Both the position numbers and the translations under genes were made by a program. 64,000 nucleotides of DNA, from positions 1-64,000 of the forward strand of contig NZ_JACIDI010000017.1 in NCBI RefSeq assembly GCF_014196225.1. Reading direction: 5' to 3'. Source of the DNA: Bacteroides pyogenes (GTDB lineage: Bacteria > Bacteroidota > Bacteroidia > Bacteroidales > Bacteroidaceae). This document shows, in pieces, positions 17,073-26,347 of this stretch; the first letter of the stretch is position 1, and each line of letters starts with the position of its first letter. The notes beneath the pieces are model-generated. The model did no database searches, was not told the origin of the DNA, and saw nothing but the letters and a program-made list of their open reading frames with translations.

Positions 17073-18268
17073 CGCAGTTTGTTTTTATGGTAATGGGGCG
17101 TTACTTTCAGGTTGAAGTAAAGCATGGAGAGTACTGTGAGGCAAGCGCCGAACAGATATGCTTTGCCGAATGTGCTGATTTCTGCAATGTACCCTCCCGT
17201 TAACATGCCGATGCCGATGCCGACATCCCATGATGTCAGATAAGTGGACGTGGCGGTTCCGCGTTTGCTGTTCGGCGCAAGATTGACAAACAGTGTATTG
17301 AACGCCGGAAACATGATGCCGAATCCGATGCCCAGCAGTAGAGCAATGCCGAAGAATACCGTGCGGCAGACGTTCTCGTCCCATCTTATCAGATATACGC
17401 AGGCGGAAAGCAGAAAGAAGCTGAACACAACGATGTACAGCCCGGTGGTGATCACCTGGGTAATTTTCCCTTTATCTACCAGTTTACCCGAAAATATTCG
17501 CGATACAGCCATTCCCAGGGCCATGAAAGTGAAGAAAAATCCTGTTTTCGTGTCGAGTCCTATCTCGCGGGCGTACATCGCCACGTAATTGGTGGTCATT
17601 CCGTAGGGAATGGACAGCAAAAGCAAACTGAAACCCGCAGGAATTCCTCTCAGCAGGATGAAGCGGTCGAGTGAAATCGGCTCTCTCTCTACCGGTGGTT
17701 TATACGGTGTTTTAACGATGCATGCGGCCAGCATTCCCAGCATACAGGAGGTAAAAGCATAAACGAATATGGTGGAAAAATCAACACCTGCATCGTGCAG
17801 GAACAATCCGAACATGGGACCGACTGACATGGCTATATTATTGGTCAATCCATAGTATCCCAATCCTTCTCCTCTGCGTGAAGAAGGCATAATGTCTATC
17901 ACCACCGTGTTGCCTGCTACGGTTACTGTTCCGAACGAAACACCGTGTATAATGCGGAATATGATAAAAAGAGTGAGTGAGCCGGCAATGAGGTAGCCGG
18001 CGAACATCATTGTAAAGATAAAGTAGGCGAACAGATAAAGTGGCTTTCGGGAAAACGTGTCGAGCAGATAGCCGGAAAAAGGACGGATACAAAGAGCTGC
18101 CACCGTATAACATGAGAGCACAATGCCGATTGTGGAGTTTCCTGCCCCGAAAGATTCGGAAAGATAGAACGGGAGTACGGGAATCAACAGCCAGAAGCCA
18201 AAATATAATAAGAAATTGGCTGCCAGGATGAAACAGTAGCTGTAAGTTATGAGTCTATCCTTTGCCAC
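17069..18268 (-). CDS. Major facilitator superfamily transporter
   Basis: A 399-residue inner-membrane protein with about 12 membrane helices in two halves. Loop motifs typical of MFS drug/metabolite antiporters are visible: RPFSGYLLDTFSRKPLYLF between helices 2 and 3, and the related SRIFSGKLVDKGK in the second half. A GYYGLTNNIAMSVGPMFG stretch around helix 5 resembles efflux transporters. Substrate unknown. The gene leads a two-gene operon with nth (4-base overlap). About 250 bases without a recognised promoter box lie upstream, up to the pheS terminator. Confidence 0.85.
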   Translation of the reverse strand: MAKDRLITYSYCFILAANFLLYFGFWLLIPVLPFYLSESFGAGNSTIGIVLSCYTVAALCIRPFSGYLLDTFSRKPLYLFAYFIFTMMFAGYLIAGSLTLFIIFRIIHGVSFGTVTVAGNTVVIDIMPSSRRGEGLGYYGLTNNIAMSVGPMFGLFLHDAGVDFSTIFVYAFTSCMLGMLAACIVKTPYKPPVEREPISLDRFILLRGIPAGFSLLLLSIPYGMTTNYVAMYAREIGLDTKTGFFFTFMALGMAVSRIFSGKLVDKGKITQVITTGLYIVVFSFFLLSACVYLIRWDENVCRTVFFGIALLLGIGFGIMFPAFNTLFVNLAPNSKRGTATSTYLTSWDVGIGIGMLTGGYIAEISTFGKAYLFGACLTVLSMLYFNLKVTPHYHKNKLR

Positions 18269-18478
18269 TTTTTAAAAGATTAGAACGTTTTGTAACCGGC
18301 AACCAGTCATGCCGTTTTTCGCTGGTCGCCGACAGGCTGGTAAAGCATGCTGATAAGGTCGTTCGGAGATTTATTGTACTCTCTGCTTTTCGGCCGTTTC
18401 TCTGCTTGTTTCAGCTTTTCAGTCTTTTTGCACCATATATTATTATGATGTAAATTTTGTCTGTTTATTATCATTGAA

Positions 18479-18505
18479 GGTGTGTCTGCAAAAAAGAGAC
18501 ACACC
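18479..18505 (-). terminator. pheS terminator
   Basis: GGTGTGTCT (18479-18487) pairs perfectly with AGACACACC (18497-18505), 14 bases after the pheS stop codon. The minus-strand sequence that follows is only mildly T-rich (TTCAATGATAATAAA). Confidence 0.55.
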
Positions 18506-18518
18506 CTCATCGCATTTC

Positions 18519-19538
18519 TTAATATGCTGCTTCGAATTCTTTCAGGAAGCGAGTATCGTTTTCAGAGAACATGCGGAGGTCTTTTACCTGATATTTCAAG
18601 TTAGTGATTCGTTCTACACCCATTCCCAAAGCATATCCGCTGTATATTTTGCTGTCGATTCCGTTGGAGTCGAGCACGTTCGGATCCACCATGCCGCAAC
18701 CGAGAATTTCCACCCATCCGGTATGTTTGCAGAACGGGCATCCTTTTCCGCCGCATATATTGCAACTGATGTCCATTTCCGCGCTCGGTTCCGTAAACGG
18801 GAAGTACGACGGACGCAAACGTATCTTTGTGTCGGCGCCGAACATCTCTTTGGCGAAAAGCAACAATACTTGTTTCAGGTCGGTAAACGATACGTTCTTG
18901 TCGATATAGAGCGCCTCCACCTGATGGAAGAAGCAGTGCGCGCGGTAGCTGATGGCTTCGTTGCGATACACACGCCCCGGACAGATGATGCGGATGGGAG
19001 GTTGTGAAGTCTCCATCACCCGGCTTTGTACGGAAGATGTATGCGTACGCAATACCACATCGGGGTAAGATTCGATAAAGAACGTATCTTGCATGTCGCG
19101 TGCGGGATGATCCTCCGCAAAGTTGAGGGCGGAGAACACATGCCAGTCGTCCTCTATTTCAGGGCCTTCGGCAATGCTGAATCCCAGACGGGCAAAAATA
19201 TCGATGATTTCATTGCGTACGATAGAAAGCGGATGGCGAGTACCCAATTTAACGGCCGATGCCGTTCTTGTCAGATCCAATCCTTCGCTGTCGTTATTCT
19301 GGCATTCGAACTGTTCTTTCAATGCGCTGATCGTTTCTTGCGCTTTGTTTTTCAATTCGTTCAATTTCATCCCGACTTCTTTCTTCAGTTCGGCAGGAAC
19401 GTTGCGGAAGTCTGCCATTAAAGCGTTTATGGCTCCTTTTTTACTGAGGTATTTGATGCGGAGCGCTTCAAGCTCTTCGGCATTGGAAGCGTGCAAAGCC
19501 GCCACTTCTTGCAGAAGTTGTTCAATCTTAGCTATCAT
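18519..19538 (-). CDS. pheS: Phenylalanyl-tRNA synthetase alpha subunit
   Basis: Catalytic class II subunit of the heterotetrameric enzyme. The 339-residue protein has an N-terminal coiled-coil (about 1-85) that grips tRNA. The catalytic domain has motif 2, RVYRNEAISYRAHCFFHQVEAL, and motif 3, GYALGMGVERI. It also has RPSYFPFTEPSAEMDI, and an inserted zinc-like CxxC pair (CNICGGKGCPFC) typical of many bacterial PheS proteins. pheT is not adjacent; clpB lies upstream on the same strand, which is common in Bacteroidota. The ATG start at 19538 follows a TATCTTTG box. Confidence 0.96.
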   Translation of the reverse strand: MIAKIEQLLQEVAALHASNAEELEALRIKYLSKKGAINALMADFRNVPAELKKEVGMKLNELKNKAQETISALKEQFECQNNDSEGLDLTRTASAVKLGTRHPLSIVRNEIIDIFARLGFSIAEGPEIEDDWHVFSALNFAEDHPARDMQDTFFIESYPDVVLRTHTSSVQSRVMETSQPPIRIICPGRVYRNEAISYRAHCFFHQVEALYIDKNVSFTDLKQVLLLFAKEMFGADTKIRLRPSYFPFTEPSAEMDISCNICGGKGCPFCKHTGWVEILGCGMVDPNVLDSNGIDSKIYSGYALGMGVERITNLKYQVKDLRMFSENDTRFLKEFEAAY

Positions 19539-19579
19539 CTTTCTATATATTGTATTTCAGTTCGTAGATAAAAACCTTG

Positions 19580-19587
19580 CAAAGATA
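19580..19587 (-). promoter_or_regulatory. pheS -7 promoter box
   Basis: TATCTTTG on the minus strand, 41 bases before the pheS ATG, matching TAnnTTTG. The -33 element is weak. Confidence 0.5.
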
Positions 19588-19802
19588 CAACTTTATCAGA
19601 AACCATCGAAATAATTTAGGGCTTTGTGCGGATATATTCTTTTTCCGGCGCTGCAATCGGTTTTAAAAAACGAAAAAATATTGCGGGATACCGGAGAAGT
19701 CGCCGTAGGAATAAGCTCGTTCTGTTCTGTCTTATTTCTTCTTATGCGGAAGGAAGCTTCCGCTCTTTCCGATGCAAAAAAGATTGTCGTTCGCCATTTG
19801 CC

Positions 19803-19853
19803 AAAGAGGCAGTGCAATTCTCCGGTATATACCGGGCCTTACACTGCCTCTTT
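19803..19853 (-). terminator. clpB terminator
   Basis: AAAGAGGCAGTG (19803-19814) pairs perfectly with CACTGCCTCTTT (19842-19853). The loop holds a second hairpin, CCGGTATATACCGG. It lies 86 bases past the clpB stop codon. The run after the stem on the minus strand is GGCAAATGG, so the T-tract is poor. Confidence 0.5.
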
Positions 19854-19938
19854 AACCGCAACTGCCGAAGTTTGTCAGGATTAGCTGCAAGTTTATTGTG
19901 AGAATTCTAATTGCTTTAGCTCCAACTGTCGAAGCTTA

Positions 19939-22527
19939 TCAGTTGCTGAATACTAATCCGTCTTCACCGGCATCGACCATGACAGGCTTGCTTCGGTCTA
20001 CCTCCTGCGAGAGAATTTTTTTCGACAAGTCGTTCAGCAAGTAGCGTTGAATTGCTCTCTTCACGGGACGTGCGCCGAATTCGGGATCATATCCCACTTG
20101 CGACAGGAAGTCTACGGCGGGTTCCGAAAGTTTCAGTTCCACTCCATTATCGGCAAGCATCTTTTGCACACTCTTAATTTGGAGAAGAACAATCTTCCTG
20201 ATTTCTTTCTCCGTCAGCGGCAGGAACATGATTGTTTCGTCGATACGGTTCAGAAATTCGGGACGAATCGTCTTTTTCAGCATATTCATCACTTCTCTTT
20301 TCGTCTCCTCGATGATTTCTTCTTTGTTGCCGCCGTTCATTTTTTCCATCTGGCTTTGTATATAGCCGCTTCCCATGTTCGAGGTCATGATGATGATGGT
20401 GTTTTTGAAGTTCACCAGCCGGCCTTTGTTGTCTGTCAGCCGTCCGTCGTCGAGCACCTGTAGCAAAATATTGAAAACATCGGGATGCGCTTTTTCGATT
20501 TCGTCGAACAGTACTACCGAATACGGCTTCCGGCGGATCGCTTCGGTCAGTTGTCCGCCCTCATCGTAGCCTACATATCCCGGAGGCGCGCCCACCAAAC
20601 GCGAAACGCTATGCTTCTCCTGATATTCGCTCATGTCGATGCGGGTCATCATGCTTTCGTCGTCGAAGAGGAACTCCGCCAATGCTTTCGCCAGCTCCGT
20701 TTTTCCCACACCGGTGGTACCGAGGAAGATAAACGAACCGATGGGGCGTTTCGGATCCTGCAAGCCTGCGCGGCTCCGGCGCACGGCATCGGATACGGCC
20801 TCTATGGCTTCATCCTGTCCGATTACACGTTTGTGGAGTTCTTCTTCCAGATGCAGCAGTTTGTCCTTTTCACTTTGCAGCATCTTGCTTACGGGAATTC
20901 CGGTCCACCGCGAAACCACATCGGCGATGTCCTCCGCGTCCACTTCCTCTTTGATCATCGCTTTGTCTCCCTGCATTTCATGCAATTGTTTCTGTGTCTC
21001 TTCGATTTCCCGGTTCAATTCCTGAAGTTTTCCGTAACGTATTTCGGCCACTTTCCCGTAGTCGCCTTCGCGCTCGGCTTTATCCGCTTCGAATTTCAGA
21101 TTCTCTATTTCCACCTTGTTCTGCTGTATCTTGTCCATCAGCGCTTTTTCGCTTTGCCATTTCGCTTTGTACGAGGTTTCCTGTTCTTTCAGTTCGGCAA
21201 GTTCTTTGCCTATAACTTCGAGTTTAGGTATGTCGTTCTCACGTTTGATGGCTTCTCGTTCAATCTCCAGTTGTTTGATTTTCCGGGAGATTTCGTCCAG
21301 CTCTTCCGGTACGGAGTCGACCTCCATACGCAACTTGGCTGCCGCTTCATCCATCAGGTCGATGGCCTTGTCGGGGAGGAAGCGGTCGGTAATGTATCGA
21401 CTGCTCAGCTCTACGGCAGCAATGATGGCATCGTCTTTGATGCGCACGTGGTGATGATTTTCATAACGTTCTTTCAGTCCGCGAAGAATGGAGATGGTGC
21501 TGAGCGTATCCGGCTCGTCGACCATCACAATCTGGAAACGTCTTTCCAAAGCTTTGTCTTTTTCAAAATACTTCTGGTATTCGTCCAAAGTCGTTGCCCC
21601 GATAGAACGGAGTTCCCCACGCGCCAACGCAGGCTTGAGGATGTTGGCGGCATCCATCGCTCCTTCGCCTTTCCCGGCGCCTACCAGCGTATGAATCTCG
21701 TCGATGAACAGAATGATGTCGCCATTCGACTTCTTCACTTCGTTGATAACCGACTTCAATCGTTCCTCAAACTCTCCTTTGTATTTTGCGCCTGCCACGA
21801 GAGCGCCCATATCCAACGAGTAGACCTGTTTGTTTTTCAGGTTCTCCGGAACGTCGCCCCGCAGAATGCGGTGAGCCAACCCCTCGACAATGGCCGTTTT
21901 ACCCGTACCCGGTTCACCTATTAATATAGGATTGTTTTTAGTACGCCGGCTCAGAATCTGAAGCACCCGCCGTATCTCTTCGTCACGCCCGATCACCGGA
22001 TCGAGTTTTCCGCTGCGTGCGGCTTCGTTCAGGTTGATGGCATATTTTTCGAGCGACTGATAAGTGTCTTCACTCGATTGCGACGTTACTTTCTCGCCCT
22101 TTCTGAGTTCGTTGATGGCATTGCGCAGTTCGCTCTCCGTCATGCCCGCATCTTTCAGAATGGTGGAGACGCTGCTTCTGACCGTCAGTAATGCCAAAAG
22201 AATATGTTCCAGAGAAACAAACTCGTCGCCCATCTCTTTGGAATACTGTGTCGCTTTTTGCAGCACTTCGTTCGTTTCGCGGCTCAGGTATGGCTCTCCG
22301 CCCGATACTTTCGGCAAAGATTCCGTCTGTCGTTCTGCTACGAGCGCTACTTGCTGCCCGTTCATTCCCAACTTCTGAAAAAGGAAATTGGTGACGTTCT
22401 CGCCTGTTTTCATTACTCCCAGCAAAAGGTGTGCGGGGTCGATAGCCTGTTGCCCCCGGCTTTGCGCCAGATTTACGGCTGCCTGTACCGCTTCTTGCGA
22501 TTTAATGGTAAAATTGTTGAAATTCAT
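19939..22527 (-). CDS. clpB: ClpB disaggregase (AAA+ chaperone)
   Basis: ATP-driven hexamer that pulls proteins out of aggregates with DnaK. The 862-residue protein, normal for ClpB, has a Clp-N repeat domain (about 1-145). NBD1 has Walker [10 protein letters not shown] near 205 and Walker [15 protein letters not shown]. The M-domain coiled coil is at about 400-530. NBD2 has Walker [10 protein letters not shown], Walker [15 protein letters not shown], and an R-finger region [10 protein letters not shown]. The M-domain separates it from ClpA/ClpC. The start is ATG 22527, preceded by a good AGGAGA site; the longer frame to 22572 has no family support. Confidence 0.97.
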   Translation of the reverse strand: MNFNNFTIKSQEAVQAAVNLAQSRGQQAIDPAHLLLGVMKTGENVTNFLFQKLGMNGQQVALVAERQTESLPKVSGGEPYLSRETNEVLQKATQYSKEMGDEFVSLEHILLALLTVRSSVSTILKDAGMTESELRNAINELRKGEKVTSQSSEDTYQSLEKYAINLNEAARSGKLDPVIGRDEEIRRVLQILSRRTKNNPILIGEPGTGKTAIVEGLAHRILRGDVPENLKNKQVYSLDMGALVAGAKYKGEFEERLKSVINEVKKSNGDIILFIDEIHTLVGAGKGEGAMDAANILKPALARGELRSIGATTLDEYQKYFEKDKALERRFQIVMVDEPDTLSTISILRGLKERYENHHHVRIKDDAIIAAVELSSRYITDRFLPDKAIDLMDEAAAKLRMEVDSVPEELDEISRKIKQLEIEREAIKRENDIPKLEVIGKELAELKEQETSYKAKWQSEKALMDKIQQNKVEIENLKFEADKAEREGDYGKVAEIRYGKLQELNREIEETQKQLHEMQGDKAMIKEEVDAEDIADVVSRWTGIPVSKMLQSEKDKLLHLEEELHKRVIGQDEAIEAVSDAVRRSRAGLQDPKRPIGSFIFLGTTGVGKTELAKALAEFLFDDESMMTRIDMSEYQEKHSVSRLVGAPPGYVGYDEGGQLTEAIRRKPYSVVLFDEIEKAHPDVFNILLQVLDDGRLTDNKGRLVNFKNTIIIMTSNMGSGYIQSQMEKMNGGNKEEIIEETKREVMNMLKKTIRPEFLNRIDETIMFLPLTEKEIRKIVLLQIKSVQKMLADNGVELKLSEPAVDFLSQVGYDPEFGARPVKRAIQRYLLNDLSKKILSQEVDRSKPVMVDAGEDGLVFSN

Positions 22528-22876
22528 ATCTTTATTTCTCCTTTCTTTTCTATTTTTAATAACACCCTTCAACGCTCAAAAGATTTGCCAAGCGGGGGAA
22601 AACTGCCAATATTGCACTGTAACCAACCAGTTTATGGACAGAATGTCTCGATTTAACTATTTGGTTATGACAAAATTACATATCTTTTGCCTGCCCCAAT
22701 ACAGCCCTTTCCCATCAAAGCCGTTTTGACTCCCAATGGAGCTAAGACGGTGCGGAGGTGTTTTTCTCTTTCTTATAGATAAACAATTTCGATTCGAAAC
22801 GATAAAAAATGGTGGGAATACACCATGTCATCAAACTATAAATAGTATCTTTACACTTTGTAATCAAAATAAGACT
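22528..22876. other. Divergent promoter region of clpB and the hypothetical gene
   Basis: About 350 bases between divergent genes. It contains the clpB promoter (22671-22699) and, at about 22849-22856, a TATCTTTA box facing the rightward gene. No CIRCE-type inverted repeat was seen, and no other gene. Confidence 0.5.
22671..22699 (-). promoter_or_regulatory. Probable clpB promoter
   Basis: On the minus strand: TTG (22699-22697), 18 bases, TAATTTTG (22678-22671). This matches the vegetative Bacteroides promoter. It predicts a leader of about 140 bases. Confidence 0.45.
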
Positions 22877-23467
22877 ATGTGTATGACAGAGAAACCTCAG
22901 ATAAAACTTTCGGAAACAGTGGTGCTGATAGACGCCGCTTTCTTGAATTTCGTAATCACCGATATGAAAGCCTATTTTGAAGCTCATTTACAACGTAGCT
23001 TGCAAGAGATTGATCTTTCCGCATTGGCCATTTACCTGACTTTGGACGCCGGAATTGCAGAAGGGGATAACGATGTGCAATTCATATTCGTGTACGATAA
23101 AGATTCCGACCGCCTGGTTCATTGCCAACCCTCCGACTTGAAGGAAGAACTGAACGGGGTTGCTTTCCGATGTCCGTACGGGGAATACAGTTTTGCCGGT
23201 GTCTCTTCCGAAGGAATGGTATCGCGCGAAGAATTGTTTATGGATATTCTGGCGATAATTTCCGATTCTGCCGAAGTGAAAAAGATGATTGTAGTTTCGT
23301 TCAACGAGGAATATGGCGACAGAGTAAGTGCAGCTTTGGATGAAGTAAAGAAAAAGGAGGTGATTCAGTTGCGGATGAACGAGCCGGAAAATACGTTGGA
23401 ATACAAGTGGGATATGCTGGCTTTCTCTGTGATGCAGGCGATGGGAATCAGGGCCGAAGAACTTTAG
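22877..23467 (+). CDS. Conserved Bacteroidales hypothetical protein (DUF6621-like)
   Basis: A 196-residue acidic soluble protein without signal peptide or membrane helix. Start taken at ATG 22877; ATG 22883 is equally possible, and an in-frame extension to 22736 overlaps the promoter region. Visible features are a hydrophobic core pattern (VVLIDAAFLNFVITDMKAYFE, LSALAIYLTLDAGI, VQFIFVYDKDSD) and a C-terminal ALDEVKKKEVIQLRM helix. No catalytic motif is evident. The name recalls a Bacteroidales family recognised by memory only. The last 27 bases of the gene are duplicated 64 bases downstream. Confidence 0.65.
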   Translation: MCMTEKPQIKLSETVVLIDAAFLNFVITDMKAYFEAHLQRSLQEIDLSALAIYLTLDAGIAEGDNDVQFIFVYDKDSDRLVHCQPSDLKEELNGVAFRCPYGEYSFAGVSSEGMVSREELFMDILAIISDSAEVKKMIVVSFNEEYGDRVSAALDEVKKKEVIQLRMNEPENTLEYKWDMLAFSVMQAMGIRAEEL

Positions 23468-23720
23468 GGCAGACTATCGTCTCGATGTGCTGTTGCAGCG
23501 TGGGGGCGGAATCAGGGCCGAAAAACTTTAGGGCAGTCGGCAGGCGAGACTTTCAAAAAGAAAACGTGAAAACGTTAATACAGGCTTGCCGGGATGCTCT
23601 TTTACAGAATATGCTTAAGAATAACCCCCACAAACATTTGTTTTTTAGTCATGCGGTAGCTGAATGCCCAAGCGTGAACCGCAAAACACCCCCACAAATA
23701 ATTATTTTTTAACCACCCGA
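23430..23720. repeat. Diverged 64-bp tandem repeats after the hypothetical gene
   Basis: AATCAGGGCCGAAGAACTTT (start 23446, inside the gene end) recurs with one change at 23510, a step of 64. Further on, an AACCCCCACAAA..ATTTGTTTTTTA block starting near 23623 recurs near 23687 as ACACCCCCACAAA..TTATTTTTTAA, again a step of 64. The first pair means the stop codon and 3' end of the gene were copied. Confidence 0.6.
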
Positions 23721-23740
23721 TTACCAAAATTTAATAATCC

Positions 23741-24637
23741 GTGTCCGATTTTCGTTTGAAAGTATTTCGAAGCGTAGCGAAGAATCTCAGCTTTACCAAG
23801 GCTTCGCAGGAGCTGTTCGTCAGCCAGCCCGCCATCACCAAGCACATTCAGGAACTGGAGAGCTGCTATGAAGTGCGATTGTTCCACCGCGAGGGAAACA
23901 AAATCTCTTTGACGGAGGCGGGCAAACTATTGCTGAAGCATAGCGAGAAAGTGCTCGATGATTACAAACAGCTGGAATATGAGATGCATTTGCTGCACAA
24001 CGAGTTTATAGGCGAGCTGAAGCTCGGAGCCAGCACCACCATTGCACAGTATGTGTTGCCTCCGTTGCTTGCCAACTTTATCGAAAAGCATCCCAAGGTG
24101 AACCTTTCTTTGCTCAACGAAAACTCCCGTGAAATTGAAACTGCTTTGCAGGAACATTGCATCGATTTGGGATTGGTGGAGGGAATCTCGCGCCTGCCCA
24201 ACCTGAAATACACCCGGTTTTTGGAAGATGAACTGGTAGCTGTGGTCAATGCCCGCAACCGCCTGTCTCTTCCCGAAGAAATAACTCCCGAAGACTTGCG
24301 GCGAATTCCTTTGGTTCTTCGCGAGCGCGGTTCGGGAACGCTGGATGTGTTCGAACGCGCGCTTTCGCGTTTCGGCATCAAGCTCTCGTCGCTCAATGTC
24401 CTGATGTATCTCGGCAGTACCGAAAGCATCAAATGTTTTATAGAACATACCGATTGCATGGGCATTATTTCCGTCCGTTCCATTTGCCGGGAGTTATCGG
24501 CGGGACAGTTGAAGGTGCTTGAAATAGCAGGCATGCCCATGATGCGCGAGTTCGACTTCGTGCAATTGCAGGGAAAAGAAGCCGGACTGGCACAACGGTT
24601 TATGGATTTTGCAATCGGTTGCGGCAAGAAATGTTGA
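23741..24637 (+). CDS. LysR-type transcriptional regulator
   Basis: A 298-residue regulator. The winged helix-turn-helix at the N-terminus includes SVAKNLSFTKASQELFVSQPAITKHIQELE, followed by the effector-binding domain (about 90-295) with GELKLGASTTIAQYVLPPLLANF at its start and the PLVLRERGSGTLDVFERAL loop. The start is GTG 23741 (MSDFRLKVFRSV), where the family's N-terminus begins. The target is unknown; LysR proteins often control a neighbour, but the genes here are a hypothetical gene upstream and, after a repeat array, the menaquinone operon. Confidence 0.92.
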   Translation: MSDFRLKVFRSVAKNLSFTKASQELFVSQPAITKHIQELESCYEVRLFHREGNKISLTEAGKLLLKHSEKVLDDYKQLEYEMHLLHNEFIGELKLGASTTIAQYVLPPLLANFIEKHPKVNLSLLNENSREIETALQEHCIDLGLVEGISRLPNLKYTRFLEDELVAVVNARNRLSLPEEITPEDLRRIPLVLRERGSGTLDVFERALSRFGIKLSSLNVLMYLGSTESIKCFIEHTDCMGIISVRSICRELSAGQLKVLEIAGMPMMREFDFVQLQGKEAGLAQRFMDFAIGCGKKC

Positions 24638-24639
24638 GG

Positions 24640-24900
24640 GGCTTGGGCGGGCTTTTCAAAGCCCGCTGCCTTTTTAAAAAAAGCCCGCCGTGTTTGTTTT
24701 CAAAGCCCGCCGCCTTTTTTTCAAAGGCCGCCGTGTTTTTTTCAGAGCCCGCCGCCTTTTTCTGCGAACCCACAGTCCTTCCTGCGAGAACCCTCCACCT
24801 CTTCTGTGAAAGCCCACTGCCTTTCGCGAGAAATCTTCCACCTTCTCTGCAAAAGACCTCGACCCTTTTCGCGAAAACCCTCGACCCTTTTTCTTTTCCG
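24640..24900. repeat. Degenerate 21/22-bp tandem repeat array, eleven units, phased T-tracts
   Basis: Units of the type AAAGCCCGCCGCCTTTTTTTC. The GCCCGC anchors (or their aligned variants) start at 24661, 24683, 24705, 24726, 24747, 24768, 24790, 24812, 24833, 24855 and 24877. The steps are only 21 or 22, mean 21.6. Copies decay from left to right while the step is kept. T-runs every two helical turns predict curvature. The array starts about 10 bases after the lysR stop codon. Confidence 0.8.
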
Positions 24901-25080
24901 GGCAATGGGCTGTTTCCGTACATACGGATTATGCCTGAAATGGATTCATTTCCGCTATCTTGAGACGGATTGCCCAATATTATTTTCTTTACCGATATAA
25001 AAACGGATTCGGTTAAATCAAGATTGAACCGATGTCGTGTTTTTTATCGCGTTCGGCTTTTCGTGGTTCGTCTAATTTTC

Positions 25081-25088
25081 TACCTTTG
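25081..25088 (+). promoter_or_regulatory. Menaquinone operon -7 promoter box
   Basis: TACCTTTG matches TAnnTTTG. The predicted start site, near 25095, leaves a leader of only about 20 bases before ATG 25115. The -33 box is not clear. Confidence 0.5.
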
Positions 25089-25114
25089 TAGTCTAAACCA
25101 ATATTTGTGTGGCG

Positions 25115-26347
25115 ATGAAGTATAAATTGTTAGTTCTCGACGTAGACGGAACGCTTCTCAATGAGGCAAAGGAAATCACGAAGCGCACATTGTCGGCTTT
25201 GCTGAAAGTTCAGCAAATGGGAGTGCGCATTGTTTTGGCTTCGGGCAGACCTACGTATGGTTTGATGCCCTTGGCTAAAGCTTTGGAGCTGGGGAATTAC
25301 GGCGGTTTTATCCTCTCTTATAACGGTTGCCAGATTATCAGGGCGGAGAACGGCGAGGTGTTGTTCGAACGGCGCATTAATCCTGAGATGCTGCCGTATC
25401 TGGAGAAAAAAGCCCGTAAGAACGGATTCGCCATATTTACTTATCACGATGATACCATTATCACGAACGACTCGGACAACCGGCATATCCGTAACGAAGC
25501 GCTTCTGAATAATCTGAAGATTATCAAGGAAGAAGAGTTTTCCACTTCGGTAGATTTTGCTCCATGCAAATGTATGTTGGTGAGCGACGACGAGGAAGCG
25601 CTGATCGGCTTGGAGAACCATTGGAAAAAAAGGTTGGACGGAGCGTTGGACGCTTTCCGTTCGGAGCCTTATTTCTTGGAGGTGGTGCCGAGTTCCATCG
25701 ATAAGGCGAATTCTTTGGGAGCGTTGCTCGAGCAGTTGGGCGTGAAGCGTGAAGAGATCATCGCCATAGGAGACGGGGTGTGCGACGTAACCATGATTCA
25801 ATTGGCGGGTTTGGGCATTGCGATGGGGCATGCGCCCGATTCGGTAAAAGCGTGTGCCGATTTTGTCACCCTCTCGAATCAGGAAGACGGCGTGGCCATA
25901 GCGGTTGAAAAAGCCATTCTGGCGGAAGTGCGGGCGGCGGATGTTCCGCTCGACGAACTGAACGCCCGGGCGCGTCATGCTTTGATGGGAAATCTGGGTA
26001 TTCAATATACGTATGCCGCCGAAGACCGTGTGGAAGCGACGATGCCGGTAGATCACCGCACGCGCCAGCCGTTCGGTATCCTTCACGGGGGCGCTACGCT
26101 TGCGTTGGCGGAAACGGTGGCGGGGATGGGCTCGATGATTCTTTGCCGCCCCGATGAAATGGTTGTGGGGATGCAAGTCAGCGGTAGCCACATCTCATCG
26201 GCCCACGAAGGCGATACGGTGCGTGCCGTGGGCACTGTGGTACATAAAGGACGTTCGTCTCATGTATGGAATGTGGATGTATTCACATCTACCAATAAAC
26301 TGGTGTCTTCCATACGAGTGACCAACAGTATTATGAAAAAAAGATGA
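25115..26347 (+). CDS. HAD hydrolase fused to hotdog thioesterase (probable MenI activity)
   Basis: A 410-residue two-domain protein. Residues about 1-266 are a Cof-type HAD phosphatase (DVDGTLL with Asp9/Asp11, LASGRPTYG, and GDGVCDVTMI as the metal motif). Residues about 280-410 are a PaaI-type hotdog thioesterase with the HGGATLALAET active-site block (HGG at 324-326). The start is ATG 25115; GTG 25109 is an alternative. The next gene, menF, overlaps the stop codon (ATGA), and menD, menB, menC and menE follow. The thioesterase domain is therefore well placed to hydrolyse 1,4-dihydroxy-2-naphthoyl-CoA after MenB. The HAD domain has no assigned step in the pathway. The role is inferred from context. 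Confidence 0.85.
   Translation: MKYKLLVLDVDGTLLNEAKEITKRTLSALLKVQQMGVRIVLASGRPTYGLMPLAKALELGNYGGFILSYNGCQIIRAENGEVLFERRINPEMLPYLEKKARKNGFAIFTYHDDTIITNDSDNRHIRNEALLNNLKIIKEEEFSTSVDFAPCKCMLVSDDEEALIGLENHWKKRLDGALDAFRSEPYFLEVVPSSIDKANSLGALLEQLGVKREEIIAIGDGVCDVTMIQLAGLGIAMGHAPDSVKACADFVTLSNQEDGVAIAVEKAILAEVRAADVPLDELNARARHALMGNLGIQYTYAAEDRVEATMPVDHRTRQPFGILHGGATLALAETVAGMGSMILCRPDEMVVGMQVSGSHISSAHEGDTVRAVGTVVHKGRSSHVWNVDVFTSTNKLVSSIRVTNSIMKKR

Larger units (their letters stand above)
19539..19938. other. Spacer between pheS and clpB
   Basis: Four hundred bases containing the pheS promoter box (19580-19587), the clpB terminator (19803-19853) and a small hairpin at about 19754-19771 (GCGGAAG and CTTCCGC). 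Nothing coding is recognised. Confidence 0.55.
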
